A stretch of DNA of 7,684 nucleotides from Candidatus Omnitrophota bacterium. Lineage in GTDB: Bacteria > Omnitrophota > Gorgyraeia > JABMQH01. The translations under genes were made by a program, and so were the position numbers. Below are positions 6,845 through 7,684 of the stretch, one piece after another. The notes below the pieces were generated by a model, which saw only the letters and a list, made by a program, of their open reading frames with translations, made no database searches and had not been told where the DNA came from. The stretch spans positions 1 through 7,684 of the forward strand of contig JAPLLL010000126.1 in NCBI GenBank assembly GCA_026387595.1, given 5' to 3'. Positions within the stretch are counted from its first letter, which is position 1. Each line of letters begins with the position of its first letter.

Positions 6845-6860
6845 ACGCAACATATGGTAT
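6845..6860 (-). promoter_or_regulatory. NrdR-box-like operator, distal
   Basis: The minus strand reads ATACCATATGTTGCGT, which agrees with the NrdR consensus at 12 of 16 positions. It is 15 bp from the proximal box, 31 bp centre to centre (three helical turns), as in classical tandem NrdR sites. It abuts the T-tract of the upstream terminator. The two boxes are in opposite orientation, so they also form a 12-of-13 inverted repeat (6814-6826 with 6848-6860). Confidence 0.65.
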
Positions 6861-6891
6861 AAAAAACCCCGCACCTTATTACGGTGCGGGG
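6861..6891 (-). terminator. Intrinsic terminator of the small membrane protein gene
   Basis: On the minus strand CCCCGCACC (6891-6883) pairs perfectly with GGTGCGGGG (6875-6867) around a 7-nt loop, and six T follow (6866-6861). It lies 20 nt beyond the stop codon at 6912. The plus-strand side has six A before the stem and no T-run after it, so it acts in one direction. It insulates the nrdJ operator from upstream transcription. Confidence 0.92.
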
Positions 6892-6911
6892 TCGATCTAT
6901 ATCAAAAAACC

Positions 6912-7127
6912 TTACTTCTTTTCTTCTTTCCCTTCTTCCTTCTTGGCCCTTGCGGCATCTTTGATCTCACTTACCCCTGCTGCCACTGCGATCAATCCAC
7001 CGAGTATCAATATTGCCGGGACAGATGCTTTAAGAGCGTTTATAAAATGGCCAAGCCATCTCAATAATCCTGCCGCGCCCAAAAGAATAGCTATTAATCC
7101 CCCAAGTACGCTGATATATTTTCCCAT
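6912..7127 (-). CDS. Small two-helix membrane protein, 71 aa, unknown function
   Basis: I do not recognise the family. Two hydrophobic Gly/Ala/Leu/Ile-rich segments, about residues 4-22 and 34-53, are joined by a short loop with Arg23, His27 and Lys33. A strongly charged tail follows, ending in alternating Lys/Glu clusters (KKEEGKEEKK). The likely topology is a helical hairpin in the inner membrane with a cytosolic tail, though this is inferred from charge only. The coding call is supported by the context: a good promoter 28 nt upstream, an almost full anti-SD match AGGAGGTGA (7142-7134) 6 nt before the ATG, and an intrinsic terminator just after the stop. The gene therefore forms its own transcription unit, probably well expressed. 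Confidence 0.85.
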   Translation of the reverse strand: MGKYISVLGGLIAILLGAAGLLRWLGHFINALKASVPAILILGGLIAVAAGVSEIKDAARAKKEEGKEEKK

Positions 7128-7154
7128 TAAAATTCACCTCCTCTGTTCACGTAA

Positions 7155-7183
7155 AGAATACCACAACTTTTTGGATTATGCAA
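7155..7183 (-). promoter_or_regulatory. Sigma-70-type promoter of the small membrane protein gene
   Basis: On the minus strand the -35 is TTGCAT (7183-7178), the spacer is 17 bp and the -10 is TATTCT (7160-7155). The predicted start near 7148 leaves a leader of about 20 nt, just enough for the Shine-Dalgarno at 7142-7134. It lies in the 69-nt gap after the repeat lipoprotein gene. Confidence 0.75.
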
Positions 7184-7196
7184 CAAAAATCAGACT

Positions 7197-7577
7197 CTAT
7201 CTGCTTGTCCTTGAGCCGGATGCCTTCCCCAGTTCAGCGATCCTCTCTTCAAGTATCTTTTTCTCGCCTGACAGCTTATCGCACTCAGCCCTAAGCGCCA
7301 CCTTTTCATCAACAAGCATATCATATTCTTTTCGCAGCGCGACTTTTTCACTTTGAAGCTTATCGTATTCATCCTTCAGCGCGACTTTTTCCGCAACCGT
7401 ACGGTCGAATTCCGCCCTGAGGGCTGTCTTTTCCGAGAACAGATTGTCATATTTCGACTGAAGGTCCTGTTTATCCCTGAGCAGGGTGTCATATTTATCC
7501 TTGGAAACCCCGCATCCGGTAAGCACAACTGAAAGCACACAAACCAAAAGTACGTTAGTAGCACTTATATACTTCAT
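7197..7577 (-). CDS. Repeat coiled-coil lipoprotein, 126 aa, unknown function
   Basis: I do not recognise a named family. With the ATG at 7577, preceded at 7 nt by GAGG, the product has a clear lipoprotein signal: a hydrophobic stretch at about 8-19 and the lipobox LTGC, with Cys22 as the lipidated residue. Residues 28-111 are six tandem 14-residue repeats (two heptads each) of the pattern (K/E)YDxLxxEKxALRx, ending with RIAEL. This predicts a long parallel coiled coil standing off the membrane, broadly like small envelope spacer lipoproteins such as Lpp, although the sequence is not Lpp. A short Gly/Ser/Arg tail ends the protein. The reading frame extends upstream to an ATG at 7673, but that would bury the signal peptide 32 residues in, so I reject it. 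It resembles in style, not in sequence, the other lipoprotein at 1159-1722. Confidence 0.87.
   Translation of the reverse strand: MKYISATNVLLVCVLSVVLTGCGVSKDKYDTLLRDKQDLQSKYDNLFSEKTALRAEFDRTVAEKVALKDEYDKLQSEKVALRKEYDMLVDEKVALRAECDKLSGEKKILEERIAELGKASGSRTSR
7245..7496 (-). repeat. Six tandem 42-bp coding repeats (14 aa each)
   Basis: The repeats encode residues 28-41, 42-55, 56-69, 70-83, 84-97 and 98-111 of the lipoprotein. The central units are nearly identical in protein (VALKDEYDKLQSEK-like), and plus-strand stretches such as CAGCGCGACTTTTTC recur exactly 42 bp apart (near 7336 and 7378). This indicates growth by duplication of a two-heptad unit. The outer units are more diverged. Confidence 0.85.
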
Positions 7578-7609
7578 CCGCGTTCCTCTTTCCTTATTAT
7601 GATTATGCA

Positions 7610-7684
7610 TTATCTCTTTCTGGGTTTCTGCACAGCGGGCTGCGCAACCAGATGCTTCTGTAATTCCGCCCATGTAAGAGGGCC
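7610..7684 (-). CDS. Possible C-terminal end of an upstream gene (24 codons visible)
   Basis: In this frame the minus strand reads GPLTWAELQKHLVAQPAVQKPRKR and then TAA, from the window edge to 7610. It looks like a natural protein tail: an amphipathic helix, a Pro/Gln linker and a basic end. It stops 32 nt before the lipoprotein ATG, a usual operon spacing. It is too short to identify, and an open frame of this length can occur by chance. Confidence 0.35.
   Translation of the reverse strand, partial: GPLTWAELQKHLVAQPAVQKPRKR

Noticed and set aside
7185..7210. Terminator after the repeat lipoprotein gene
   Set aside because: Only a 4-bp CAGA/TCTG stem precedes a short T-run, which is too weak to call.
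7578..7612. Promoter directly before the repeat lipoprotein
   Set aside because: CATAAT-like hexamers occur, but none has a recognisable -35 at 16-18 bp.
7578..7673. Start of the repeat lipoprotein at the ATG at 7673 (158 aa)
   Set aside because: It would place 32 residues before the lipoprotein signal. The ATG at 7577 has its own Shine-Dalgarno and leaves a normal signal peptide.
1..7684. tRNA, rRNA, CRISPR array, insertion sequence or phage genes
   Set aside because: No cloverleaf, spaced direct-repeat array, transposase or terminal inverted repeats were seen; the only tandem repeats are the coding 42-bp units.

Overview
All genes supported in this window lie on the minus strand, so it reads from right to left. 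The DNA is of moderate G+C, genes are tightly packed, and the content is bacterial: a B12-dependent ribonucleotide reductase, an OGG1-type glycosylase, a divergent YchF-like P-loop protein and short coiled-coil lipoproteins. No marker here fixes the taxonomy. An uncultured anaerobic or microaerophilic Gram-negative lineage, for example of the Omnitrophota type, would fit, but that is inference.

Right end (7684 to 6861): what may be the last 24 codons of an unidentified gene, then a 126-residue lipoprotein made of six 14-residue coiled-coil repeats. Next is a self-contained unit for a 71-residue two-helix membrane protein, with its own promoter (7155-7183), a near-perfect Shine-Dalgarno and an intrinsic terminator (6861-6891).

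nrdJ control region (6860 to 6668): directly after that terminator come two NrdR-box-like palindromes separated by a 15-bp linker. A consensus sigma-70-type promoter (TTGACA, 17 bp, TATACT) follows, then a leader of about 105 nt that folds into two hairpins. The second hairpin carries the first base of the Shine-Dalgarno in its stem.

Main operon (6667 to 1): nrdJ (deoxynucleotide synthesis), ogg (8-oxoguanine repair, start overlapping the nrdJ stop), gpmA (glycolysis, ATGA overlap with ogg), a ychF-like ATPase/GTPase gene (5-nt gap), a 73-nt gap with a GC-rich hairpin, a coiled-coil lipoprotein, and purH (purine synthesis), which runs off the left edge. The first four genes look translationally coupled and probably share the NrdR-regulated promoter. 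The hairpin before the lipoprotein gene may attenuate transcription further on.

The most unusual signal is a leader element found twice, before nrdJ and before the lipoprotein gene. Each copy has a hairpin ending in TCGGG(A/G)C, followed at once by a CGATTTT(T)C / GA(A)AAATCG stem with an 18-nt loop, followed at once by the GGAGG ribosome binding site. The two copies differ by a matched one-base-pair change in stem length, which suggests selection on RNA pairing.
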